From assembly GCA_902795345.1 (NCBI GenBank), contig CADBKO010000003.1, forward strand, positions 62,001-126,000: a DNA stretch of 64,000 nucleotides. Direction: 5' to 3'. Under the pieces are notes generated by a model. That model did no database searches, had not been told where the DNA came from, and worked only from the letters and a program-made list of their open reading frames with translations. The position numbers were made by a program, and so were the translations under genes. Position 1 is the first letter of the stretch, and every line of letters starts with the position of its first letter. This DNA is from Oscillospiraceae bacterium (lineage in GTDB: Bacteria; Bacillota; Clostridia; Oscillospirales; Oscillospiraceae). This document shows positions 25,220 to 34,516 of this stretch, one piece after another.

Positions 25220-27115
25220 ATGAAGCGACGGACCGGGAAGCGAATCTGGATCGTGATGGGAGTGATCGCCATGCTGTTCAACCTGTTCGGCTGCAAGGCC
25301 GGGCCCGGCAAAGGAGGAGAGAAGATGGAGACCGGCGGGACCTGCGGAGAAAACATGAGCTGGAAGTACGACAAGCGCACCCAGACCCTCACCATTTCCG
25401 GCAGCGGCGAGATGGTCACCACGGACCGTTTCATGTGGAGCGACTATCCCATCAAAAAGCTGGAAATATCCGAGGGCGTCACCTCCATCGATAAGGAGGC
25501 CTTTTATTCCAACCACAAGCTCCAGGGGCAGCTGAAGCTGCCAAGCACCCTGAAAAGCATCGGGGATTTTGCCTTTTACGGCTGCGACGGACTGAAAGGC
25601 CCGCTGGAGCTGCCCGACAGCGTGGAAACCGTGGGCGGCTATGCCTTCACCCGCTGCGAGGGCTTCGACGCCATCCGCCTTTCCAAATCCCTGCGCAGCG
25701 TGGGCGACGAGGCTTTTGAACAGATGAAGGGGCTCAAGGGGGATCTGGCGCTGCCGGAGGGGCTGGAATCCGTGGGGCGCTGCGCCTTCGACGAATGTGA
25801 AGGGCTGCGGGGAGACCTGATCCTGCCGGACTCCCTGGTAAGCGTGGGGGATTACGCCTTTGCGCGCTGCGGCTTTGACGGGGTCCTCAAGCTCTCCGCC
25901 GGGATGACGGAGATCCCCTTTAACTGCTTCAGCTGGAGCGCTTCCCTGAAAGGCGATCTGATCATCCCCGACTCCGTGCGTGTGATCGGGGAATCCGCCT
26001 TTGCCGGCTGCACATTCGACGGGAAGCTGCACCTTCCGGATGGGCTGGAGCGCATCGAGCGCTATGCCTTTTCCCATTGCAAGAAGCTCACGGGGCCGCT
26101 GGAGATCCCCGACAGCGTGGGCTTCATCGGGGAGCACGCCTTCGAGAATGCCGAAGCCTTCACCGGCCTGCATCTCCCCGTCGGGCTGACCCTGATCTGC
26201 GAGGGCAGCTTCCAGGGCTGCAGGGGCCTCAGCGGCGCCCTGGAGCTCCCCGCCGGGCTTCTGGTGATCGGGGATAAGGCCTTTTCCAACGCCGGCTTCA
26301 CGGGAAAGCTGGAGCTGCCCAAAGAGCTGCGCTCCATCGGAAGCGAAAGCTTCTGCGGCTGCAGAGGGCTTACGGAGGTATCTTTCCCCGATACTTTGGA
26401 GCACATCAAGAGATTTGCCTTTGCCGACTGCGAGGGCCTAACAGGGACCCTGACGATCCCGGACAGCGTTTACAGCATCGGACTCGGCGCGTTTTCCGGC
26501 TGCGGCATCACGGGGGTCAGCTTCGGCGCCCGCCTCCGCAGCGTTGGCGCAGGCGCTTTCCTCAGCTGTGCCCGCCTCACGTCGGCAGCCTTCACCGGCA
26601 GCCTGACGCCGGATTACTATGGACCGGAGGAGAAAAGCCCCAGCTTCCCGGATGGCTGCAAGGTGAACGCTTTGCCCGGCGCGGCCTCTTATCGGGAAAA
26701 GTGGGAGCAGGAAAAGACCACAGCCCCGCCGCAGCCGGAAAACGGCGGCGGGGGAGCGGCAAAGGAAATGCCCTATCTCTGGACCGACGGGCTGAGAAAC
26801 GACGATTTCTGCGGGGCCGGGATCTATGCGGATGTGGTACTCAATTTCGACGGCGCGAATATCCGCATCTCCGTCAACGGCAGACCCATGGGCGAAGCAA
26901 GCTACGCCGCCGACCATAACGATTATGAAAACAGGATCGTGCATACCGAGGGCTTCCGCTGCGTGGACGGGATGATCGGAGATCTGGAATTCCGGGATGG
27001 CTACAACCGGGACCGGCAGCTGTTTGCTAAGCTCACCGGTGACGACGGGGAAGTGCGGACCGTCGTATTCCACACCGGCTCTGAAGAATCCCTGTATCTG
27101 GACGGGGGAGAATAA
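25220..27115 (+). CDS. Leucine-rich repeat (BspA-type) lipoprotein
   Basis: The 631-residue protein starts with a lipoprotein signal peptide; the lipobox LFGC ends at Cys25, so it is anchored to the outer face of the membrane. Residues about 45-480 are BspA-type LRR_5 repeats of about 23 residues, with the pattern IPDSVxxIGxxAFxxCxxLxG repeated many times. The last 120 residues (about 512-631) form a separate domain with no family I recognise. Such proteins are common on gut Clostridia and are thought to bind host or neighbour surfaces, which is only an inference here. The ATG follows the msrA stop with no gap. Confidence 0.85.
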   Translation: MKRRTGKRIWIVMGVIAMLFNLFGCKAGPGKGGEKMETGGTCGENMSWKYDKRTQTLTISGSGEMVTTDRFMWSDYPIKKLEISEGVTSIDKEAFYSNHKLQGQLKLPSTLKSIGDFAFYGCDGLKGPLELPDSVETVGGYAFTRCEGFDAIRLSKSLRSVGDEAFEQMKGLKGDLALPEGLESVGRCAFDECEGLRGDLILPDSLVSVGDYAFARCGFDGVLKLSAGMTEIPFNCFSWSASLKGDLIIPDSVRVIGESAFAGCTFDGKLHLPDGLERIERYAFSHCKKLTGPLEIPDSVGFIGEHAFENAEAFTGLHLPVGLTLICEGSFQGCRGLSGALELPAGLLVIGDKAFSNAGFTGKLELPKELRSIGSESFCGCRGLTEVSFPDTLEHIKRFAFADCEGLTGTLTIPDSVYSIGLGAFSGCGITGVSFGARLRSVGAGAFLSCARLTSAAFTGSLTPDYYGPEEKSPSFPDGCKVNALPGAASYREKWEQEKTTAPPQPENGGGGAAKEMPYLWTDGLRNDDFCGAGIYADVVLNFDGANIRISVNGRPMGEASYAADHNDYENRIVHTEGFRCVDGMIGDLEFRDGYNRDRQLFAKLTGDDGEVRTVVFHTGSEESLYLDGGE

Positions 27116-27128
27116 AGGCAGCATAAAA

Positions 27129-27165
27129 GGCGCGCTGCAGAAAAAACTGCAACGCGCCCTTTTTT
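27129..27165 (+). terminator. Terminator of msrA-LRR unit
   Basis: GGCGCGCTGCAG pairs with CTGCAACGCGCC (one mismatch) across six A residues and is followed by a run of T that reaches the 3' end of the tRNA gene on the other strand. The stem resembles the outer stem of the repeats at 919 and 4731. Confidence 0.8.
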
Positions 27166-27241
27166 GGCACCCTCGGCGCGATTCGAACGCGCGGCCTTTC
27201 GCTTAGGAGGCGAACGCTCTATCCTGCTGAGCTACGAGGGC
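27165..27241 (-). tRNA. tRNA-Arg (anticodon CCT)
   Basis: The minus strand folds as a 77-base cloverleaf: acceptor GCCCTCG/CGAGGGT, D arm with GTAGCTCAGCAGGATAGAGC, anticodon loop CTCCTAA giving anticodon CCT, T arm GCGCGTTCGAATCGCGC, and an encoded CCA end. The anticodon reads AGG codons. The last acceptor pair is G-U. Confidence 0.95.
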
Positions 27242-27249
27242 ACGATGGG

Positions 27250-27280
27250 AAAAGCCTCTTGCCCGGTGCGGGCAAGAGGC
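27250..27280 (-). terminator. Terminator of xdhC, overlapping a possible tRNA promoter
   Basis: GCCTCTTGCCC and GGGCAAGAGGC form an 11-base perfect stem followed by TTTTCCC on the minus strand. Immediately upstream, TATAAT (27281-27286) with TTGCAA (27303-27308, overlapping the end of xdhC, 16-base spacer) could be the promoter for the tRNA. Confidence 0.65.
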
Positions 27281-27311
27281 ATTATAGCATACTTACCTGA
27301 GATTGCAAGGT

Positions 27312-28355
27312 TTATTTGCCGCTCAGGGAGGCCCGGCGGCGCTGGATGACCTCCGCCATGACGCTGACGGCGATCTCCGCCGGGGTCTCGGCCTTGATTT
27401 CCAGGCCGATGGGGCAGCATACGGCCTGGAGCTGCTCCATGGGGAAGCCCTCCTCCTCGTGGAGCTTCCGGTAAAGGGCGTCCCGCTTGGACTTGCTGCC
27501 GATCATGCCCAGGTAATAGGGCTTCTTCCCGAGGGCCCAGCGCAGCACGTCCTTGTCATAGGAGTGGCCCCGCGTCATGATGACGACGTAGCTGGCCCCG
27601 TCGGCGGGGAAGTCGGGCATGCGCTCAAAGCTGTCGATCACGATGCAGTTGCAGCCGGGGAAGCGATCCGCGTTGCAGAATTCCGCCCGGTCGTCGATGG
27701 CGGTCACATGGAAGCCGCAGTTCACGGCGATCTTCGCCACCTCGCAGGACACATGGCCCGCGCCGAAAAGATACATCCGCGGGGCGGAGCCCACATCCTG
27801 GGCGATGAAGCGCATCCCGTCCGCCATCTCCCCGTGGATGGCCACCCGGATGGGGTTCAGCAGCAGCTGCCGCGCGAAATTCTGGTTGCCCCGGAAGGAA
27901 CCCACCAGCCGCTCGCCCCCCACGTTGAGGCAGAGCTGGAAGGGGAGAGCGCTGCCTTCCTTCTCATCCAGGATATAGAAGAGCCAGGCGGGCACACCCT
28001 CCGCCTCCGCCTGGGCCGCCGCTTCCATGATGGCCTGCTGCTCCGGCTCCATATAAGCCAGCAGCACCTCGCACACACCGCCGCAGATGAGCCCGGCGGT
28101 GGCGGCTTCCGTGCCGCTCATGTCATAGTGCATGATCCGGGGCTTGCGGTCCCGAAGAACGGACTCCCGGGCCATGGCCATGACCCCGCCCTCCATGCCG
28201 CCGCCGCCGATGGTGCCCACGATGCTGTCCGCCAGCACCAGCATGCGGCTTCCCGCGCTGCGGGGGGTGGAGCCGTCCTGTGAAATGATGGTCGCCCAGA
28301 CGAAGGGCGTTCCCGCGGCACAGAGGGCCGCAGCCTCCGAAAAAATGGAACTCAT
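27312..28355 (-). CDS. XdhC/CoxI family protein
   Basis: The 347-residue protein has the two-domain layout of XdhC proteins, which bind molybdenum cofactor and help insert it, in its sulfurated form, into xanthine dehydrogenase-type enzymes. The N-terminal XdhC_CoxI domain shows IISQDGSTPRSAGSRMLVL and GTIGGGGMEGG; the C-terminal Rossmann domain shows RMYLFGAGHVSCEVAKIA, IDDRAEFCNADRFP and YYLGMIGSKSKRDALY. No molybdenum hydroxylase or cofactor gene is next to it in this window, so its client is unknown. The start has GGGAG upstream, and a promoter lies in the gap before rny. Confidence 0.88.
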   Translation of the reverse strand: MSSIFSEAAALCAAGTPFVWATIISQDGSTPRSAGSRMLVLADSIVGTIGGGGMEGGVMAMARESVLRDRKPRIMHYDMSGTEAATAGLICGGVCEVLLAYMEPEQQAIMEAAAQAEAEGVPAWLFYILDEKEGSALPFQLCLNVGGERLVGSFRGNQNFARQLLLNPIRVAIHGEMADGMRFIAQDVGSAPRMYLFGAGHVSCEVAKIAVNCGFHVTAIDDRAEFCNADRFPGCNCIVIDSFERMPDFPADGASYVVIMTRGHSYDKDVLRWALGKKPYYLGMIGSKSKRDALYRKLHEEEGFPMEQLQAVCCPIGLEIKAETPAEIAVSVMAEVIQRRRASLSGK

Positions 28356-28413
28356 GTTGTTCTCCCTGTATGCTTTGGCGTTCCCACGAACGCCTCTTTA
28401 TTTTTCTGTGAGT

Positions 28414-28442
28414 ATCATAAGATATCCGCAGGGAAATATCAA
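28414..28442 (-). promoter_or_regulatory. Promoter of xdhC
   Basis: On the minus strand TTGATA (28437-28442) and TATGAT (28414-28419) are 17 bases apart. The leader contains a hairpin, GGCGTTC/GAACGCC at 28377-28394. Confidence 0.6.
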
Positions 28443-28489
28443 GTGGTTTTTTCCCGCCGGGTTTTGCTTATTATTCACAAAAATCCTGC

Positions 28490-28518
28490 TTGACAGGCGG
28501 GGGCGCGAAGTATAAAAT
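28490..28518 (+). promoter_or_regulatory. Promoter of rny
   Basis: TTGACA (28490-28495) and TAAAAT (28513-28518) are 17 bases apart. The leader of about 90 bases holds a small hairpin, GGCTGA/TCAGCC at 28558-28573, followed by GTATATATTTTTC, which could act as a weak terminator. Confidence 0.65.
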
Positions 28519-28614
28519 AACATAGATAATATATAAGAGCTAAGGGGAAGTTCGTCAGGCTGAGCAATCAGCCGTATATATTTTTCAATCTAAAATAGGA
28601 GGTATACCGCGTAC

Positions 28615-30156
28615 ATGCCGTGGTGGTTAACAGTCATCCTGGTCGTCGTGTTTGCCGCCGTTGCGTTTTTCCTCGGTATTACCTACCGCAAGAAAGTATC
28701 CGAAAGGGAGATATCCAGCGCCGAGGAGGAGGCCAGGCGCATCATCAATGAGGCCATCAAGACCGGCGAAAGCAAGCAGCGGGAAGCCCTGCTGGAAGCC
28801 AAGGAATCCATCCATAAGGAACGCACGGAATACGAGCGGGAGGTGAAGGAGCGGCGCAGCGAACTGCAGAAGCAGGAGCGCAGGCTCCAATCCAAAGAGG
28901 AAAACCTCGACAAAAAGACCGACAATATCGAGAAGAAAAGCGAGCTTCTGAACAAGAAGATCTCGGAGGCCGACGCCATCCGGGAGGAAGTGAAGCTCAT
29001 CAAGCGCAGCGAGCTGGAAATGCTGGAAAAGCTCTCCGGCTATACCCAGGAAGAGGCCAAGGAATACCTGATCCAGGAGATCGAATCCGAAGTGACCCAT
29101 GAAAAGGCCATGAAGATCAAGGAGCTGGAAGCCAAATTCAAGGAAGAAGCCGATGAAAAAGCGCGGGAATACATCACCCTCGCCATCCAGCGCTGTGCTG
29201 CGGATCACGTCGCCGAAGCTACCGTCAGTGTGGTTCCCCTGCCCAATGACGAGATGAAGGGCCGCGTGATCGGCCGTGAAGGCCGCAATATCCGCGCCAT
29301 CGAGACCCTGACCGGCGTCGATCTCATCATCGACGACACGCCGGAAGCCATTACCCTCTCCAGCTTCGACCCCTACCGGCGGGAGATCGCCCGGGTCGCC
29401 CTGGAAAAGCTCATCACCGACGGGCGCATCCACCCGGCTCGCATTGAGGAAACGGTGGAGAAGGCCCGGAAGGAAGTGGAAGCCACAGTCAAGGCGGAGG
29501 GCGAGCGCGCCACCTTCGAGACCGGCGTCCACGGCCTGAATCCGGAGCTGGTGAAGCTCCTGGGCCGTCAGAAATACCGCACCAGCTATGGGCAGAACGT
29601 GCTGAAGCACTCCATCGAAGTCTCCCATATCGCGGGCCTGCTGGCCGCCGAGCTGGGCGTGGACGTGGCCCTGGCCAAGCGGGCCGGTCTGCTCCACGAC
29701 ATCGGCAAGTCCATCGACCATGAGGTGGAGGGCAGCCACGTCGCCATCGGCGTGGAGCTGGCCCGTCGGTATAAGGAAAACGAGCAGGTGGTCCACGCCA
29801 TCGAGGCGCACCACGGGGACGTGGAACCCCAGACCCTGATCGCCTGCATCGTGCAGGCCGCCGATACCATCTCCGCCGCCCGCCCCGGCGCGCGGCGCGA
29901 GAACATCGAGAACTATATCAAGCGTCTGGAAAAGCTGGAAGAGCTGACCAATTCCTTCCCCGGCGTCGCCAGCTCCTTCGCCATCCAGGCGGGCCGCGAG
30001 ATCCGCATCATGGTCAAGCCCGAGGAAGTGGGGGAGGACCAGATGGTGCTCCTGGCCCGGGACATCGCCAAGAAGATCGAAAGCGATCTGGAATATCCCG
30101 GCCAGATCAAGGTCAATCTCCTGCGGGAGACCAGGGCCGTGGAATACGCGAAGTAA
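28615..30156 (+). CDS. rny: Ribonuclease Y
   Basis: The 513-residue membrane-anchored endoribonuclease starts mRNA decay in Bacillota. An N-terminal transmembrane helix (residues about 4-24) is followed by a long charged coiled coil (about 30-190), a KH RNA-binding domain with [21 protein letters not shown], and an HD domain whose metal ligands are in [27 protein letters not shown] and [13 protein letters not shown]. Length is standard. AGGAGG lies 12 bases before the ATG. It is a single-gene unit with its own promoter and terminator. Confidence 0.96.
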   Translation: MPWWLTVILVVVFAAVAFFLGITYRKKVSEREISSAEEEARRIINEAIKTGESKQREALLEAKESIHKERTEYEREVKERRSELQKQERRLQSKEENLDKKTDNIEKKSELLNKKISEADAIREEVKLIKRSELEMLEKLSGYTQEEAKEYLIQEIESEVTHEKAMKIKELEAKFKEEADEKAREYITLAIQRCAADHVAEATVSVVPLPNDEMKGRVIGREGRNIRAIETLTGVDLIIDDTPEAITLSSFDPYRREIARVALEKLITDGRIHPARIEETVEKARKEVEATVKAEGERATFETGVHGLNPELVKLLGRQKYRTSYGQNVLKHSIEVSHIAGLLAAELGVDVALAKRAGLLHDIGKSIDHEVEGSHVAIGVELARRYKENEQVVHAIEAHHGDVEPQTLIACIVQAADTISAARPGARRENIENYIKRLEKLEELTNSFPGVASSFAIQAGREIRIMVKPEEVGEDQMVLLARDIAKKIESDLEYPGQIKVNLLRETRAVEYAK

Positions 30157-30168
30157 AGAGAGCTCTTT

Positions 30169-30206
30169 GCATCGGACGGATGATTCATCCGTCCGATGCT
30201 TTTTTT
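30169..30206 (+). terminator. Terminator of rny
   Basis: GCATCGGACGGATGA pairs with TCATCCGTCCGATGC and is followed by TTTTTTT. Confidence 0.9.
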
Positions 30207-30218
30207 CCGGAATTTATC

Positions 30219-30247
30219 TTGACAAAGCTGGTCTAATGGATTAAACT
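30219..30247 (+). promoter_or_regulatory. Promoter of the blaI-M56 operon
   Basis: TTGACA (30219-30224) and TAAACT (30242-30247) are 17 bases apart. Both elements touch the first of two operator-like dyads. Confidence 0.65.
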
Positions 30248-30272
30248 CGGAATAGGTTTAAAGAATTAAACC
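30230..30272 (+). promoter_or_regulatory. Two BlaI-type operator dyads
   Basis: A perfect dyad, GGTTTAA-AGAA-TTAAACC, is at 30255-30272, and a diverged copy, GGTCTAA-TGGA-TTAAACT, at 30230-30247, centres 25 bases apart. They overlap the -10 element and the start of transcription, as expected for autorepression by the BlaI-like product. Confidence 0.65.
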
Positions 30273-30286
30273 GGGAGGGAACATTC

Positions 30287-30649
30287 GTGGAATCAAAACG
30301 TCTTTCCTACGGAGAAGCGCGGTTTCTCGATGTGATCTGGGCCAGTGAGCCGGTGCCCTCCGGCAAGCTGGTGGAGCTGTGCCGGGAGAAGCTGGGCTGG
30401 AAAAAATCCACGACCTATACCCGGCTGCGTCTGCTGGCGGAGAAGGGCTATGTGAAGAATGAGGACACGGTGGTGACGAGCCTGCTGAGCCGGGAAGAAG
30501 TGCAGGCCGCCGAGAGCGCCTACGTGGTGGCCGAGACCTTTTCCGGCTCCCTGCCGGGCTTCCTGGTCTCCTTCCTGGGCGGGAAGACCATCTCGGCGGA
30601 GGAGGCGGAGGAGCTGAAGAAGCTCATCGACGAGCACAAGGAGGGCTGA
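30287..30649 (+). CDS. BlaI/MecI/CopY family repressor
   Basis: The 120-residue protein has the winged-helix fold of the Penicillinase_R family: LSYGEARFLDVIWAS, the recognition-helix region WKKSTTYTRLRLLAEKGYV, and a C-terminal dimerisation part ending in EEAEELKKLIDEHKEG. Members repress until cleaved through a partner M56 sensor. The start is GTG at 30287 with GGGAGG upstream. The gene is followed after one base by the M56 gene, and two dyads cover its promoter, so the pair is probably self-regulated. Confidence 0.88.
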   Translation: MESKRLSYGEARFLDVIWASEPVPSGKLVELCREKLGWKKSTTYTRLRLLAEKGYVKNEDTVVTSLLSREEVQAAESAYVVAETFSGSLPGFLVSFLGGKTISAEEAEELKKLIDEHKEG

Positions 30650-30650
30650 G

Positions 30651-33600
30651 ATGGAAAATGTTTTCCTGCGCGTTCTGGATATGAGCCTGTCCGCCGCCGC
30701 GGTGATCGCGGTGGTGGTCCTGCTGCGTCTCGTCCTGCGCGGCGCGCCGAAGAAATGGCGCTATCTCCTGTGGAGCGCGGCGGGCTTCCGCCTTGCCTGC
30801 CCGGTGAGCTTCCGGGCCGCCTTCAGCATCTTTCGGCTTGGACCGAAATCCGCAGCTGCACCTGCTGCCTCTGCCGGGGCTGCGCAGCTGCGATATATCC
30901 CCCGGGCTTCCGTTACCGCCGCACCGGTGATCCACGATCCGGTCATAGTGACCGGCGCGCCGATCCGGGTCCCCGCCGACGCAGTTTCGGTACAGGCCGC
31001 CGCCCCTGCCGTTCAGGCCGCCTCTGTGGACCCGCTGGAGGTGCTGCTGACGGTGGGGACTGTCCTTTGGCTGGCAGGGCTTGCGGTCATGCTCATCGTC
31101 GGCGTCGTCCGCTATCTCCGCATGAGAAAGCAGCTGGCCGACGCGGTCAGGCTGGAAAATGGCGTCTTTGCCTCGGATTCCATCCGGGCGCCCTTCATCC
31201 TGGGGCTGCTGCCGCCCCGCATCTATGTGCCCGCCGGGTTGGAAGGGAAGGAACTGGACTATGTTCTGAAACATGAGCGCGCCCACCTCCGCCGCTGCGA
31301 CCACTGGGCAAAGCTGCTGAGCTATCTCCTTCTGTCCCTCCACTGGTTCAATCCCCTGGTGTGGCTGGGGTTTTATCTCATGAGCCGGGATATGGAAATG
31401 AGCTGCGACGAACGGGTGCTGGCTTCCTGCGAAGGCGAAGCGAAAGAGTACAGCCGCACCCTGCTGGCCTTCGCGGTCGGAAGGCGGTTTCCCGCCCCCG
31501 CGCCGCTGGGTTTCGGGGAGAGCGACGTGTCCAGCCGGATCAAAAATGCCCTGCGCTGGCACAAGCCGAAGCTGTGGGTCACCGTGATCGCGGTGGCGCT
31601 CTGCCTCGCCGCCATCGCCGCCTGCACCGCGAATCCTTCTTCCGGCTGGCTGGAGGACGACGACGCGGTGCTGGACTATGCCATGAAAAACTACCAAATC
31701 GAGGGCGAGGCCATCACCGGCGGGAAATATCTGGACAGCGGCGGCCTGATGGACGGGTCTATTGCCTACAAGCGATTCGTGGTGGAGCTGGAGGACGGAA
31801 CGACTTACCTGCTCACGGTGAACGGGTCCCTGCGCAGGACCCTATGGGGGGTCGTGTCGGCGATGCAGGTGAAAGATTTTGCGAGTGCGAATATCGAGGG
31901 CTCGCCCTGGCTCTGGTTTTATTCCCTTCGCAGGGATTTTCTTACGGAAGCGACTTGGGGAGAATACGGTCCGGAAGCGCGGGAGCAATCCCTTTCCGAC
32001 GAACAGCGGAGGGACCTGGTGGCGAGATTGAATGCCCTGCGGCCGGAAGAGATCCATCCCGGCCGGGGCGGCCCCATGAATCGCTATGTGAAGCTGGTCA
32101 CGGACGACGGGACCTTTACCCTGCGCTTCGACGGCGGAATGATCGAACTGGCGATGGACGACGCGGCCAGGGCCCGCTATCCCATCCCCGAAGGGGATCC
32201 CTCCCCGGAATGGGTGATCGACAGCAGTTTCCTCTATGGTTTGCTGGACAGCCTGGGAACGGACGCGGCGGGCGGAGAACAGGAACCCGCCCCGACGCCC
32301 AAAAGCCTGACGGTCCCGGAGGTCAGCGCCGACACAACAGGCGATACCGTATTCTTCAGCTTCTCGGACGGCAGCCTGGCGCTCCTGGGCGTGGAGGGAA
32401 AGACCATTCAGGATGTGATCGACGCTGTTCCCTATGATGATTGCAGCTGCCGCCCGGAGGACAACTTCCTTTTGCCCGGAGACCCGGCCATCCTCTCCGG
32501 CGGCGCTCTCCGCCCCGGCCTGAACGTAGCGGAAACGCGGCTGGCACTTTTTGGATATACCTACCACAGCAACTTCGGGGAGGAACAGATGCGAAAGCCC
32601 CAGATCGCCCTGCATTCGGAGGAAGGCTCCGATTATCCGGTCACGGGCATCTATGCCGGGCAGCTCTTCGACCTGACCCTGCATTACAGCGACTATGACG
32701 GCGGTTGTTTATCCCGAGCCACCCTCGCCTTCCTGCCCAACGAGGGCGAGGATCATGCCCTGGAACTTTTCGCCATGCTCCGCGACGCAATGACGGAGCA
32801 GCTGGGCGCACCGCGATCGGAGGAGCTGAACGGCCATTATGACCGGGAAGAAGCGGAATACGACAAGAATGGTAATTATGTAAGCAGCTGGTACGAGCCG
32901 ACGGACTATGTGCAGGCCGCCTGGTGGGACGAGGACGCGACCCTGACGCTGCGTCTGGAGATCGGACAGTATTACTCCCGGCTTCTGTGCATCGACTTTT
33001 ATGAGAATATCTACTATACGGATGAACCTGAGATCCCGGAGCGACCACTGGACGCCATGGCGGCCCTGAAAGCGGAAGACATCTATGTCCGGAGCTCCGG
33101 CTATTCCGCGCCGGACGAGGAGACCCTGGCAAAAGCCGTGAACGCGGCGGCGCAGCATCGGAAAAACTTCCCTCTGCCGGAGGATTCCCAATATCTCTTC
33201 TGGCAGCTGGAAGCCTATTACAATGACGCCATGCCCTACGACTATTCCGCCATGCTTCGCCATTTCACGCTGGAAGCCGGGCTGGCGGAGGACCTGGTGA
33301 AGGTTTCCTATTACGACGGCAGGACGACCACCCCCGCCGCCGTCTGGGTGGAGGATCATGACCTCTATGAGCTGGTGCGGGATTGTTACCGCCGGGAGCC
33401 GGTCATCGAACGGGACGCCTGGGAGAAATACGGCGCTTTCCTGGAAAACCAGGCGCAGAGCTTTATAGACAGCTATTCACCCACCGGCGCCTGCCCCTTG
33501 ACGGGGTACGTATTTACGCGCCTGGAAAAAACGGCCTATGTCATGGAAAACGAGGAGGGGGCAATCATTCCGGTCTATTTATACGACGTGGCTTATATAC

Positions 33601-34456
33601 CGGAGGAAGTGCGCCAAGTGGGTTGGGCCGGCGGCATGGGGCTGGACGCGGAAGAGCACGTCACCGGCCTGAACACCGGCGATTCATTCGGCGTCGGGGG
33701 GACCGAAGCGGCGGTTTTTATCTGCCAGGCTCCCCTGGACGCGGGAATGCTTTACACCTCTTTCACCAGAGGGGACGCGGCGCAGCGCCAGGACTATACG
33801 CTGTGGAAAAAAGCCTACTGGGAGCTGATCGTGATGAGATCCTGCCCAACACGGAATACCTTGGCGCGGTAAGCGGCCCGGTGACCCATCTGGCCCTGGC
33901 GACACTGCGGGGCGGGCCCGTCCCGGAGCTGATCTGCTATCTACCGGGAGCGGGAATAAGCGCCGCCGCTGCTGTGTTTACCTTCGAGGAAGGGGAAGTC
34001 CGGGCCTTCAATGCCGAGTGCAGCTTCGGCCTGCCCCTGGCGAAAAACGCGGTGGAAGGCTGCTTCTGGGCTAACCCCGAAATATCTGTCCCCTATGCCG
34101 CCGCTTTCCGCTACGACGAGGCACAGGGGTTCTGGGTGCTCAATTCCGCTAACGGCAGCAACCGGGACAGAAGCAGCCGGTGGCTGCGCTTCGGCGCGGA
34201 CCGCTGCGGTTATCTGGCTTGCGAGCAGCTGATCGACCTGGACCTGTGGTACGACGACAGCGAGCAGGAAAACAGCTGGAAGGTCAACGGAGAAGACGTG
34301 ACGCCGGAGGAATACCACGCCATAGAAAAGGAATACTCTGTCTGGCTCGAAAACCTGAACGGGCAGGAAGACCCGCCCATAGGCGTCATATCCATTCGGG
34401 ACAGGGACGAGGGCCTTTTGGAAAGGCTGGCGGACTGGCTGGGTTACGAACCGTGA
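30651..34456 (+). pseudogene. M56 (BlaR1/MecR1-type) sensor peptidase with frameshift near 33831
   Basis: The first reading frame (30651-33872, 1073 residues) opens with membrane helices and the M56 zinc peptidase, with HERAH at residues 208-212 and SRDMEMSCDERVL, then a helix at about 307-325 and a very long extracellular part with repeated acidic and aromatic segments, not a penicillin-binding domain. Near 33831 the coding pattern moves to the -1 frame and stays open to 34456, adding about 207 residues beginning DEILPNTEYLG. The sequence GTGATGAG would keep one frame if it were GTGGATGAG, giving ELIVDEILPN. A single lost G, in the genome or in the assembly, explains this. If real, the protein loses its last 207 residues and gains SCPTRNTLAR-like tail residues; the peptidase part is intact. 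Confidence 0.75.
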
Positions 34457-34466
34457 AAACAATATG

Positions 34467-34505
34467 CAGGAGCTTCCCAAATCGGGAAGCTCCTGCTGTT
34501 TCTTA
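34467..34505. terminator. Terminator between the M56 gene and the MATE gene
   Basis: CAGGAGCTTCCC and GGGAAGCTCCTG form a 12-base stem followed by CTGTTTCTT. The genes are convergent, so it may serve both. Confidence 0.75.
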
Positions 34506-34516
34506 ACATAATGTTT

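Noticed and set aside
33801..33840. Programmed -1 frameshift at the run of six A in the M56 gene
   Set aside because: The zero-frame is G AAA AAA, not a good slippery heptamer, and codon quality stays in the first frame until about 33831, past the A run. A lost base near 33831 explains it better.
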